A stretch of DNA of 14,523 nucleotides, taken from an uncultured Eubacteriales bacterium (GTDB taxonomy: Bacteria > Bacillota > Clostridia > Oscillospirales > Acutalibacteraceae). Every line of letters begins with the position of its first letter. Positions within the stretch are counted from its first letter, which is position 1. The notes below the pieces were generated by a model that worked only from the letters and a program-made list of their open reading frames with translations, did no database searches and was not told where the DNA came from. Positions 1 through 6,016 of this stretch are shown in pieces. The DNA lies in NCBI GenBank assembly GCA_902462035.1, contig CABQAC010000021.1, positions 1-14,523 on the forward strand, read 5' to 3'. The position numbers and the translations under genes were made by a program.

Positions 1-289
1 GCGGTTTCCCCTGACTGTATTGCGCTGCCTTTTGGGGCGTCAGATCTCGCGCTTCCCCCTCGATCAACCCCGTTTCAATCCAGTACTGCATGGCATCGCA
101 CACATCCGCAGGCGACAGCCCCAAAGCCCCCGCAATGTCTTGGGCTTGGCAGCGGTCCCCCGCATGGCGAAGCATCCAGAGCAGAACTTTTAACTGGACC
201 GCTCCGGCCAGTCGCATATGGCGGTCCACCACCGTACAGGGAACGGCAAACACCGTGTTCCATTCACCCAAATTCAAACGATACTCCAT
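1..289 (-). CDS. DnaD-like replication protein, N-terminal part (runs off left edge)
   Basis: The frame starts at an ATG at 287-289 and stays open for 96 residues to the window edge, so only the N-terminus is present. It begins MEYRLNLGEWNTVFAVP and continues with VQLKVLLWMLRHAG, DIAGALGLSPADVCDAMQYW and IETGLIEG. This is the winged-helix N-terminal pattern of clostridial DnaD-domain proteins. DnaD-family proteins help remodel DNA and load the replicative helicase at the origin or during restart. That role is family knowledge and is not shown by this fragment, because the C-terminal DnaD/YwmK domain is not in view. An AAAGGA Shine-Dalgarno lies about 8-10 nt before the start, and a strong promoter sits at 347-376. 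The start is well supported because no earlier in-frame ATG precedes it within the putative transcript. Confidence 0.85.
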   Translation of the reverse strand, partial: MEYRLNLGEWNTVFAVPCTVVDRHMRLAGAVQLKVLLWMLRHAGDRCQAQDIAGALGLSPADVCDAMQYWIETGLIEGEARDLTPQKAAQYSQGKP

Positions 290-346
290 CTTCTTTTCCT
301 TTGCTTTTTTCGTTATCCCATAAAAATCCGATTTTTGATCGCACTT

Positions 347-376
347 ATTATAGCATAATGGACACCGCTCTTGCAA
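347..376 (-). promoter_or_regulatory. Sigma-A-type promoter of the DnaD-like gene
   Basis: On the minus strand a -35 box TTGCAA (371-376) is followed after 18 nt by a consensus -10 box TATAAT (347-352). The -10 is preceded by TGC, which makes an extended -10 element. It lies about 58 nt upstream of the DnaD-like start codon. Confidence 0.75.
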
Positions 377-523
377 TCGAGCTTTTCTTGCTGCCGCACT
401 AGTAAAAGGCCCGAAAAGTGGTTAAAATGTGGATATCCCTTATTTTTTGGTCATCGTTCCTTCATGCTTTGTTCATATTGTATTATATTTTCCCAGTTAT
501 TGAAGCATATTGAGTCGTTTCTT

Positions 524-553
524 TGACGATTCTGTCATTGAACCGAATCGTCA
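524..553. repeat. 9-bp inverted repeat around the LCP promoter -35 (operator-like)
   Basis: TGACGATTC (524-532) and its exact reverse complement GAATCGTCA (545-553) are separated by 12 nt, a centre-to-centre distance of 21 bp, or two helical turns. The -35 box (538-543) lies in the spacer. A GTCATTGA direct repeat at 534-541 and 550-557 overlaps it. The geometry fits a dimeric regulator, but no regulator is identified. Confidence 0.55.
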
Positions 554-566
554 TTGATGGTAAAAT
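538..566 (+). promoter_or_regulatory. Sigma-A-type promoter of the LCP gene
   Basis: The -35 box TTGAAC (538-543), a 17-nt spacer and the -10 box TAAAAT (561-566) predict a start near 573 and a leader of about 50 nt. Confidence 0.7.
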
Positions 567-625
567 ACCGATGGTTCCTGTTTTTATGTATACAAATTCG
601 CTTGCCATTATAACGGAGGCGCAAG

Positions 626-1723
626 ATGAAACGAAATGCCAACCAGATTAAAACAAAAAAATCTTCTGGAAAACGAATCGCCGTCAGGATTACGGTTTTT
701 TTCTTTTCCTTGCTGTTTATTTTGTGCGGCGCAGGGCTTACCTATGTGCAGTCGCTGCTCAATCAAATCGACCGGTCTGAAATTCACGGAGATCCCAACC
801 TGACCATTTCTGATATTATTGGGCAGATGGGCGACAACAACCACCAATCCGCCATCAGCGTCGATATCGACGAGGCCATTGCGAAAATCAAGGATTCACA
901 GCAGCAATACGAAAAGATGCAGCAAACCCCTCTGCTCCAAAACGACAACATTCAGAACATCCTGCTCATCGGCATCGATACCCGCAATCCCAATTCGTTC
1001 AGCGGAAACAGCGATTCGATGATGATTGTGTCCATCAACCGGCTGACGAAAAAAATTCACGTATCCTCGCTGATGCGCACCATGTACGTCAACATTCCTG
1101 GCAAGGAATGGTTCGCTTTGAACGCTTCGTACGCCTGGGGCGGCCCCAAGCTCCTGGTACAGACGGTCGAAAACAACTTCCGCATTAAAATTGACGATTA
1201 TGTTGTGATTAATTTCACCAACTTTGAAAAACTGATCGATTCGGTAGGCGGCGTGGACGTGACCTTGACCGCGGCGGAAGCCAAATATCTGCACAGCTAT
1301 TTTAAAACCCGCGAAATGCAGCCTGGTAAAAACACATTGATTGGGTACGAAGCTCTTTGTTATTCCCGAATCCGTATGATCGACACCGACTTTAAACGGA
1401 CCGGCCGGCAGCGGATGGTGATCGAATCCCTGATGAACAAGGCGGTTCACATGAACCTTGGCCAGCTCAACAGCTTTGCCAACACCTTGCTTCCTTTGAT
1501 CAACACCAGCTTGACCAACAGCGAGCTTTTGACCATGGCCACCAGCGCGCCTAATTACATCAATTACGAAATCAGCCAAATGATGCTGCCCATTGAGAAC
1601 GATCCCAATGGATTGGGCGCGAAAGATCCTTTCCATGGTATTTTCTACGTCAGCGGGCTGGAGGTTTACAACGTAAATTATTACACCAACGTCAAAGCGC
1701 TGCACGAATTTATCGTCAGCTAA
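626..1723 (+). CDS. LytR-CpsA-Psr (LCP) family cell-wall polymer transferase
   Basis: A 365-residue protein. It has a basic cytoplasmic N-terminus (1-21), one membrane anchor (about 22-41), a stalk rich in charged residues, and an extracellular LCP domain from about 110 to 275. LCP signatures visible are ILLIGIDTRN (112-121), NSDSMM (128-133), the SLMRTM stretch (148-153) and the arginine-rich YSRIRMIDTDFKRTGRQR block (246-263), whose arginines and aspartates bind the polyprenyl-pyrophosphate headgroup in the family. LCP enzymes transfer glycopolymers such as teichoic acids or capsule from undecaprenyl carriers to peptidoglycan on the outer face of the membrane. The actual polymer here is unknown. 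GGAGG lies about 7 nt before the ATG. The gene is monocistronic between its own promoter and a hairpin terminator. The usual PRD after the arginine site is replaced by SLMRTM, a variation I believe is common in clostridial members. Confidence 0.92.
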   Translation: MKRNANQIKTKKSSGKRIAVRITVFFFSLLFILCGAGLTYVQSLLNQIDRSEIHGDPNLTISDIIGQMGDNNHQSAISVDIDEAIAKIKDSQQQYEKMQQTPLLQNDNIQNILLIGIDTRNPNSFSGNSDSMMIVSINRLTKKIHVSSLMRTMYVNIPGKEWFALNASYAWGGPKLLVQTVENNFRIKIDDYVVINFTNFEKLIDSVGGVDVTLTAAEAKYLHSYFKTREMQPGKNTLIGYEALCYSRIRMIDTDFKRTGRQRMVIESLMNKAVHMNLGQLNSFANTLLPLINTSLTNSELLTMATSAPNYINYEISQMMLPIENDPNGLGAKDPFHGIFYVSGLEVYNVNYYTNVKALHEFIVS

Positions 1724-1737
1724 TCAAGATTCCCACG

Positions 1738-1775
1738 AAGAAGGGGATTCCAGCCAATGCCGGAATCCCCTTCTT
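1738..1775. terminator. Hairpin terminator after the LCP gene
   Basis: A perfect stem of about 14 bp (1738-1751 with 1762-1775, core GAAGGGGATTCC) has a 10-nt loop. It is followed on the plus strand by CC, A and a run of five T. It lies 14 nt after the LCP stop. It could also stop minus-strand transcripts from the spore-protein gene, although the T-run on that side is poor. Confidence 0.75.
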
Positions 1776-1784
1776 TCCATTTTT

Positions 1785-1831
1785 CCGTCCGTTACCGGAC
1801 GGAGAACAGGAAACCTGAAAAATCAGGTCCT
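1785..1831 (-). terminator. Two short hairpins after the spore-protein gene
   Basis: Read on the minus strand, a stem of ACCTGA/TCAGGT (1813-1818 with 1823-1828), extended by three more pairs across a 2-nt bulge, abuts the spore-protein stop codon. It is followed by a 7-bp CCGTCCG/CGGACGG stem with a 4-nt loop (1785-1802). Neither has a good T-tail in this direction, so they may protect the mRNA 3' end or act together with the 1738-1775 hairpin. Confidence 0.4.
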
Positions 1832-2028
1832 TATTTCATGGAATCTTCGTAAGACTTGATCATCTTTTTGACCATCTGGCCGCCGATAGAACCAGCCTGA
1901 CGGGAGGTAAGGTCGCCGTTGTAGCCCTGCTTCAGGGTCACGCCAACTTCGCTCGCAGCTTCCATCTTGAACTTGTTCATCGCGTCGCGCGCCTCGGGAA
2001 CGACAATCTTGTTACCATTACTAGCCAT
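1831..2028 (-). CDS. Alpha/beta-type small acid-soluble spore protein (SASP)
   Basis: A 65-residue protein of the usual family length. Recognisable blocks are PEARDAMNKFKMEAASEVGV (11-30), the GYNGDLTSRQAGSIGGQMVK stretch (35-54) and a basic C-terminal helix. These proteins coat and protect DNA in the dormant spore. They are degraded on germination by the Gpr protease, which cuts after the glutamate in the conserved block (here probably Glu23-Ala24). An AAGGAGAG Shine-Dalgarno is 9 nt before the ATG. Expression is expected late in the forespore under sigma-G. The upstream gap holds a GCATA box that could be a -35, but no good -10 at the right distance, so I do not annotate a promoter. This gene is the strongest evidence that the host forms endospores. 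Confidence 0.95.
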   Translation of the reverse strand: MASNGNKIVVPEARDAMNKFKMEAASEVGVTLKQGYNGDLTSRQAGSIGGQMVKKMIKSYEDSMK

Positions 2029-2139
2029 TGTGAAATACTCTCCTTCATTTTTTGTTTTTATTTTATTTGTGGGACTTTTGCGTTTGCAGTAGTATTGTAT
2101 GCCGAACCATCGACGATATTTGTGTTAATTTTTAGAAAT

Positions 2140-2679
2140 TCAAAGAAGTAAAGTCTCGTCATGGTCCAAGTTACCCAGCAGCATGACCGCGCAAAAAGAT
2201 AGGATTTCGAACAATTTCCACTCCCGGGTCAGCCGGATTGTCACGTCACGCGGCTCCACCACCCCGCCGGAGAGCGTGCGCACACTGCGCTGCAGGCTTG
2301 CCACACAGGCGCCGTCGCTCCGGCTGGCCAAGCTGATCGTGTCCCGGGCGGAAGCGCCGCAGCTTACCGCAACCCCGCCTGTTCCAACCAGCGTATCCGC
2401 TGCATTGCGGTTGTCCGCGTCAAAAACGGATAAAAAGCCGGATGGAATTTTATTTTTTTCTTGCTGGCTCAAATCACCGCCCAGTATCAGCAGGCCTTTC
2501 GCGTCACCCGCCAGCTTTGGGATATGGCGGTACCGCCCGATGACCAGGTTCTGCTGCTGGGAGGACAGTGTGCTGGAGATTTCCTCCGGCGAAAAGCACA
2601 GCAAAGACGCATACCGGGACAGCGCCGGAATAATCGCTTCTTCATCTGCCGTGCAGCCACAAAAAAGTATCATGTTCAT
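2140..2679 (-). CDS. Conserved-looking protein of unknown function
   Basis: A 179-residue protein starting at the ATG at 2677-2679, chosen because AAAAGGATGAG sits just before it. An upstream ATG at 2721 would add 14 residues without a ribosome site. I cannot assign a family. The N-terminus (MNMILFCGCTADEEAIIPAL) is followed by a middle region with a hydrophobic KGLLILGGDL strand. After it come VSCGASARDTISLASR, SLQRSVRTLSGGVVEPRDV and a hydrophobic C-terminal helix ending HDETLLL. The alternating strand pattern suggests a small alpha/beta fold. There is no signal peptide or membrane anchor. Codon use and protein-like composition favour this strand over the overlapping plus-strand frame at 2183-2734, which is rich in Ser, Arg and Pro. 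It is convergent with nothing, lies tandem to the spore-protein gene with a gap of about 110 nt, and is divergent from the SGNH gene. A sporulation link is only positional. Confidence 0.7.
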   Translation of the reverse strand: MNMILFCGCTADEEAIIPALSRYASLLCFSPEEISSTLSSQQQNLVIGRYRHIPKLAGDAKGLLILGGDLSQQEKNKIPSGFLSVFDADNRNAADTLVGTGGVAVSCGASARDTISLASRSDGACVASLQRSVRTLSGGVVEPRDVTIRLTREWKLFEILSFCAVMLLGNLDHDETLLL

Positions 2680-2765
2680 AAACTCATCCTTTTCGTATAA
2701 AATAACGATGCTGCCAGGCATATCAGCTATGTAACTACGAATTTTGATATTTTGCCCGAATCTTG

Positions 2766-2794
2766 TTGCTTTTTTCCTGATTATGCTTTAAAAT
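2766..2794 (+). promoter_or_regulatory. Probable promoter of the SGNH hydrolase gene
   Basis: TTGCTT (2766-2771), a 17-nt spacer and TAAAAT (2789-2794) lie 40 nt before the start codon. The -35 is a moderate match. Confidence 0.5.
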
Positions 2795-2833
2795 ACGGAC
2801 TGTCAGCTTACCAATGGAAAGGATTGGACGTTC

Positions 2834-3835
2834 ATGAATCATAGCCCCCAGCGGGATCCGCGCTACAGTGCATACTCCTCCCAAACAAGGCGGAGGAAGC
2901 GGCGCAGCGGGCCTTCCCCGCTTGCCATTACGCTGATTATTTTGGTATGCGTATGCTTTTTGGTGCTTTCTTTTTTATTGCTGCGGAACAAGGACCAACG
3001 GGAAAACAATCCCGCTTCTTCCTCCTCTGGCAATCAGGTACATTCTTCCTCCAGCATTTCCCCCAGCAGCGTGCCCCCGGTCTCCGGTCCCGTTTCCAGC
3101 GGGCCTGGCCGTTCTGACCCGCCCGCCAGCAGTACATCGGCGCCGGTGCAGTCCCGGCCGGATTTACAAGGGGAACCCGTTGCTTTTTCCTTTTTTGACG
3201 ACGCGATTTTTATCGGCGATTCCATCACCAATCAAATGAGTCAGTATACCGCGCGCATGCGCAATACTTCTTCGGGCTTTATGGGAAAAGCGCGGTTTGG
3301 CGGCGTTGGGTCGTACAGCGTATTCAATGCTTTGCAGCCGGTTACCGCAACGGATGGAAAGGGAAATCTTTTGCCCCATCATTTACTCAATGGGGTTCGG
3401 ATGCAAACGCATGATTTCATTTACGCCAGAAATCAGGAACGGCCGGTTAATAAGGCCTTTATCATGTTCGGCACCAACGATTTGAACATGTATAAGGACA
3501 TTCCTACTTATTTGGCGGCCTACAAACAATATCTTGACCGGATTACCACAAAAAATCCACAGTTGACCATCTATTTGATGTCCACCACGCCGGTCACCAA
3601 AACTTATGCCACCACGCATAAGGGCCGGCTGAACCCCAAGGGAATCGACGATTACAACAAACAGTTAAAAGCATTTTGTGCCCAAAACGGATATCGCTAT
3701 ATCGATGTCAACACTGCGGTCCGGGATGCCGAAGGCTACCTGCCCGCCGACTGGGCTTCGGGTGATGGGTTCCATCCCAACGATAAAGGGTACGCCGCTA
3801 TCATCGAATCGCTGCGCAGGCAGGTTGGCGCATGA
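2834..3835 (+). CDS. Membrane-anchored SGNH/GDSL-family hydrolase
   Basis: A 333-residue protein. It has an Arg/Lys-rich cytoplasmic N-terminus (1-29), one membrane segment (about 30-50), a low-complexity Ser/Pro linker (about 58-108) that would cross the cell wall, and an extracellular SGNH domain (about 116-333). Catalytic blocks are visible: block I IFIGDSIT with nucleophile Ser130, block III MFGTNDLN with Asn215, and block V DGFHP with Asp311 and His314. Family members are esterases or acyl-group hydrolases. An extracellular one next to cell-envelope genes may remove O-acetyl groups from a wall polymer or glycan, but the substrate is inference. AAAGGA is 10 nt before the ATG. The lipoprotein gene follows after 100 nt with no terminator between, so co-transcription is likely. 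Confidence 0.88.
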   Translation: MNHSPQRDPRYSAYSSQTRRRKRRSGPSPLAITLIILVCVCFLVLSFLLLRNKDQRENNPASSSSGNQVHSSSSISPSSVPPVSGPVSSGPGRSDPPASSTSAPVQSRPDLQGEPVAFSFFDDAIFIGDSITNQMSQYTARMRNTSSGFMGKARFGGVGSYSVFNALQPVTATDGKGNLLPHHLLNGVRMQTHDFIYARNQERPVNKAFIMFGTNDLNMYKDIPTYLAAYKQYLDRITTKNPQLTIYLMSTTPVTKTYATTHKGRLNPKGIDDYNKQLKAFCAQNGYRYIDVNTAVRDAEGYLPADWASGDGFHPNDKGYAAIIESLRRQVGA

Positions 3836-3935
3836 TCGGATCAATTTTGTTCCATACTAAAAGAGATTTATACCCTTCCTGGCCGCCGGGGGGATGGGAG
3901 CCGGACAAACACCGGGCGGAGAACGGAGTAGAAAG

Positions 3936-4406
3936 ATGAAGAAGATTGCAACTTTTGCCATGGCGGTATTGTTGGTTTTGGGCGCCAGCGCCTGCTCCAA
4001 TGGATCGCAGAAAGACGTGAAGCTCAATGATGTTTACGATAAAATTGCGGCGGAAGTGACCCTGCCGGAAATGATCGACATCAGCGAGGACGCGCTTTAC
4101 GAACAATACGGGATTAAGACAGAAGACATAAAACAGGGTGTTTATAAGCAAACAAAAGATTTCGGCGCGGGCAAGGTGGACGAAATCATCCTGGTGGAAG
4201 CCAAGGACGCGGACAAAGCCGGCGCCATCAAAAAGCTGCTGGACGCCCGTCTGCAGTCGCTGCTGGATCAAAGCACCAATTACGATCCCGCGGCAGTGGA
4301 AGTTCTGAACAAATCTTCGGTACAGCATAACGACCTTTTTGTGGCGCTGTTTGTCTCAAAAGAAGCGTCCACAATGAAAACCATCTACGATAAGAACATC
4401 AAATAA
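3936..4406 (+). CDS. Lipoprotein of the DUF4358 type
   Basis: A 156-residue protein starting at the ATG at 3936, with CGGAG 7 nt upstream. A longer frame from 3894 lacks a ribosome site and would bury the signal peptide. It begins MKK, has a hydrophobic segment (4-16) and a lipobox-like ASAC with Cys20, so it is predicted to be secreted and lipid-anchored. The rest is soluble and charged. The order fits DUF4358 proteins common in clostridia: DVYDKIAAEVTLPEM near the N-terminus, a central KVDEIILVEAKDADKAGAIK strand-helix unit (80-99), then a C-terminal QHNDLFVALFVSKEA. The family has no established function. It is probably co-transcribed with the SGNH hydrolase, suggesting an envelope role, and is followed by a strong terminator. 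Confidence 0.75.
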   Translation: MKKIATFAMAVLLVLGASACSNGSQKDVKLNDVYDKIAAEVTLPEMIDISEDALYEQYGIKTEDIKQGVYKQTKDFGAGKVDEIILVEAKDADKAGAIKKLLDARLQSLLDQSTNYDPAAVEVLNKSSVQHNDLFVALFVSKEASTMKTIYDKNIK

Positions 4407-4447
4407 AAGCAGCTATAAAAAGAACCAGCATTAGCTTAAAGTGATAT

Positions 4448-4485
4448 AAAGAAAGGAGACACGTCTTTTCGTGTCTCCTTTCTTT
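4448..4485. terminator. Strong bidirectional terminator between the lipoprotein gene and aroF
   Basis: A perfect 16-bp stem (4448-4463 with 4470-4485, core GAAAGGAGACACG) with a 6-nt loop. The 3' arm ends in T-rich sequence on both strands. It lies 41 nt after the lipoprotein stop and about 150 nt after the aroF stop, and both genes converge on it. Confidence 0.88.
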
Positions 4486-4635
4486 TGTTGTATAATGAGA
4501 AAAAACAGGTGATGGAAATGCGAAAAGTAGTTTAGGCACTATTTGATCACCAAAGCTTCAAAAACATTTCAATGTAGTTGTCTTAGTTTAATGCTCTTTA
4601 GCAGCTCAAATTCAAATACTATTTTTTATTTCCGC

Positions 4636-5649
4636 CTACAGGCGTCTGCCGACCGCATTGGCAACCTTGGCGCACTTTTGGCACAGCGCGTCAAACTGGT
4701 CGAAAGTCAGCTGCTGCGCCGCGTCGGATACCGCGGTGCGCGGATTGGGGTGTACCTCTACAATCAGCCCGTCGGCGCCCGCCGCGATTGCGGCCAGCGA
4801 CAACGATTCCACATAACGGTTTTTTCCCGCCGCGTGGGAAGGATCGACAATGACGGGCAGATGGCTTTTTTCCTTAGCCACTGCTACGGCAGATAAATCC
4901 AAGGTGTTTCGGGTCGCCGTTTCGAAAGTACGGATGCCCCGCTCGCAAAGAATTACCTGGGGGTTTCCTTCGCTTAAAATATATTCCGCCGCGTCCAGCC
5001 ATTCCGCAATGGTAGCGGCACTGCCGCGCTTGAGCAAAATTGGCTTGCCGCTGCGGCCCAACGCCTTAAGCAAACGGAAATTCTGCATATTGCGCGCCCC
5101 TACCTGTAAGATATCGCAGCAACGGCAGGCCACATCCAAATCTGCTTCGCTGATGATTTCGCTCACCACCCGCAGTCCCGCCTGGTCGGCTGCTTTGCGC
5201 AACAGGCGGTAACCCTCCTGTTCCATCCCCTGGAAGGCATAAGGAGAGGTTCTGGGCTTAAAGGCGCCGCCGCGCAGGAACTGGGCGCCGGAAGCTGCCA
5301 CGGCTTGGGCCGCGGTGGTAATCTGTTCCTTGCTTTCCACCGCGCAGGGACCGGCCATCATGGCAAGGTTTGCCCCGCCGATGGAAACGCCGCCCACCGT
5401 AACCACAGTGTCCTCCGGATGAAACGACCTGCTGGCCAGCTTATAGCTTTCCACTACCGGAACCAGCTTTTCCACGCCGGGCATCAGTTCGATATTTTCT
5501 TTTTGCAGCCTGCTTTTATCCCCCACCACGCCGATGATGGTCGCCTGTGCCCCTTGGGACAAATGCGCTTTCAGGCCATTGATTTCCACCATCTCGGTCA
5601 CCGCGCTGACCTGCTCCCGGGTCGCGGCCGGCGTCATCACAATAATCAT
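4636..5649 (-). CDS. aroF: 3-deoxy-7-phosphoheptulonate (DAHP) synthase, type I-beta
   Basis: A 337-residue protein, almost exactly the usual length. It catalyses condensation of phosphoenolpyruvate with erythrose 4-phosphate, the first step of the shikimate pathway, in the cytoplasm. Residues 1-66 form the ferredoxin-like regulatory domain; the TIM-barrel follows. Visible motifs are AGPCAVES (99-106), GGAFKPRTSPYAFQG (127-141), QVGARNMQNF (182-191), LLKRG (205-209), LCERGIRTFE (234-243), DPSHAAG (269-275) and EVHPNP (298-303). Metal ligands Cys102, His272, Glu298 and Asp309 are all present, at the same numbering as the Thermotoga maritima enzyme. The regulatory domain implies feedback inhibition by an aromatic amino acid or pathway product. 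GGGG 6 nt before the ATG (with GGAG further up) is the ribosome site. No other aro gene is adjacent, and the gene has its own promoter with a large palindrome. Confidence 0.96.
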   Translation of the reverse strand: MIIVMTPAATREQVSAVTEMVEINGLKAHLSQGAQATIIGVVGDKSRLQKENIELMPGVEKLVPVVESYKLASRSFHPEDTVVTVGGVSIGGANLAMMAGPCAVESKEQITTAAQAVAASGAQFLRGGAFKPRTSPYAFQGMEQEGYRLLRKAADQAGLRVVSEIISEADLDVACRCCDILQVGARNMQNFRLLKALGRSGKPILLKRGSAATIAEWLDAAEYILSEGNPQVILCERGIRTFETATRNTLDLSAVAVAKEKSHLPVIVDPSHAAGKNRYVESLSLAAIAAGADGLIVEVHPNPRTAVSDAAQQLTFDQFDALCQKCAKVANAVGRRL

Positions 5650-5692
5650 TGGAATACCCCTTTTCTCCTTGCAATATAATCCGAAGCCTCGT

Positions 5693-5730
5693 TTGCTTTA
5701 GCGATTAAAAGTGTTTAATCGCTAAAGCAA
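5693..5730. repeat. Perfect 17-bp inverted repeat at the aroF transcription start
   Basis: TTGCTTTAGCGATTAAA (5693-5709) is exactly mirrored by TTTAATCGCTAAAGCAA (5714-5730) around the 4-nt loop AGTG. The distal arm reaches the last base of the -10 box and covers the predicted start near 5723. Each arm contains TTTA-N5-TAAA, itself partly palindromic. It may be a repressor operator, a 5'-end mRNA hairpin, or both. Confidence 0.75.
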
Positions 5731-5758
5731 GTGTACGATAAAAAACTGGCTTTGTCAA
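5730..5758 (-). promoter_or_regulatory. Sigma-A-type promoter of aroF
   Basis: On the minus strand a consensus -35 TTGACA (5753-5758), a 17-nt spacer and a -10 TACACT (5730-5735) predict a start near 5723 and a leader of about 74 nt. Confidence 0.8.
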
Positions 5759-5974
5759 GAAGCACATTTTAACCGGCACGGTCCTGTGCGCGCTGCCCGG
5801 GGCCAGATATAAGGATAAAGGACGTGTCAAATCGCAGCGTCTTGCCGCAAATCCAAAACCGGAAACCCGCAATATTTGCGGGCGACGAACCCATCCTTGC
5901 ATCACTGTGTTTATTCTGTTCTTCAGGCGCCTTCAACCAGAAAGGCAGCACAGACAGAAAGGCTGTGCAAATAA

Positions 5975-6008
5975 TAAATAAAAAGAGAGCCCAGATTAAC
6001 CTGGGCTC
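5975..6008 (-). terminator. Intrinsic terminator of the ABC exporter operon
   Basis: Read on the minus strand, an 8-bp GC-rich stem GAGCCCAG/CTGGGCTC (5987-6008) with a 6-nt loop is followed by TCTTTTTATTT. It begins 9 nt after the stop codon of the second exporter gene. Confidence 0.9.
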
Positions 6009-6016
6009 CCCTTCGC

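Larger units (their letters stand above)
290..625. other. Divergent intergenic region between the DnaD-like gene and the LCP gene
   Basis: This AT-rich gap of about 335 bases has no convincing coding frame. Its left part holds the promoter of the DnaD-like gene (347-376). Its right part holds the LCP promoter (538-566) inside an inverted repeat (524-553). Between them, roughly 380-520, I see T-rich sequence and no gene or strong hairpin. Confidence 0.7.
5650..6016. other. Intergenic region between aroF and the ABC exporter operon
   Basis: The aroF end holds its promoter and palindrome (5693-5758). The far end holds the exporter terminator (5975-6008). The middle, about 5760-5970, has no convincing gene. 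It has a 7-bp hairpin CCCGCAA/TTGCGGG with a 3-nt loop at 5866-5882 and weak GCACAG/CTGTGC pairing at 5948-5968. Short frames here have no ribosome sites and no protein-like composition; a decayed gene or an unrecognised RNA cannot be excluded. Confidence 0.6.

Noticed and set aside
1..289. DnaD-like gene as a sign of a prophage
   Set aside because: DnaD-like proteins also occur in phages, but no integrase, terminase or structural gene is near, and the N-terminus is the chromosomal clostridial type.
896..1705. A 269-codon minus-strand frame inside the LCP gene
   Set aside because: It overlaps the LCP domain entirely, has no ribosome site, and is rich in His and Val in the manner of an antisense shadow.
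2038..2120. A sigma-G promoter for the spore-protein gene
   Set aside because: A GCATA box is present on the minus strand, but the sequence 17-18 nt downstream is a poor match to the CATNNTA-type -10 box.
2183..2734. A 183-codon plus-strand frame opposite the unknown protein
   Set aside because: Serine/arginine/proline-rich, no ribosome site, ends within the promoter region of the next gene. Less protein-like than the minus-strand frame.
5769..5951. A 60-codon minus-strand frame in the aroF-exporter gap
   Set aside because: No ribosome site, no recognisable pattern, and a hairpin cuts through its middle. A decayed gene is possible but cannot be supported.
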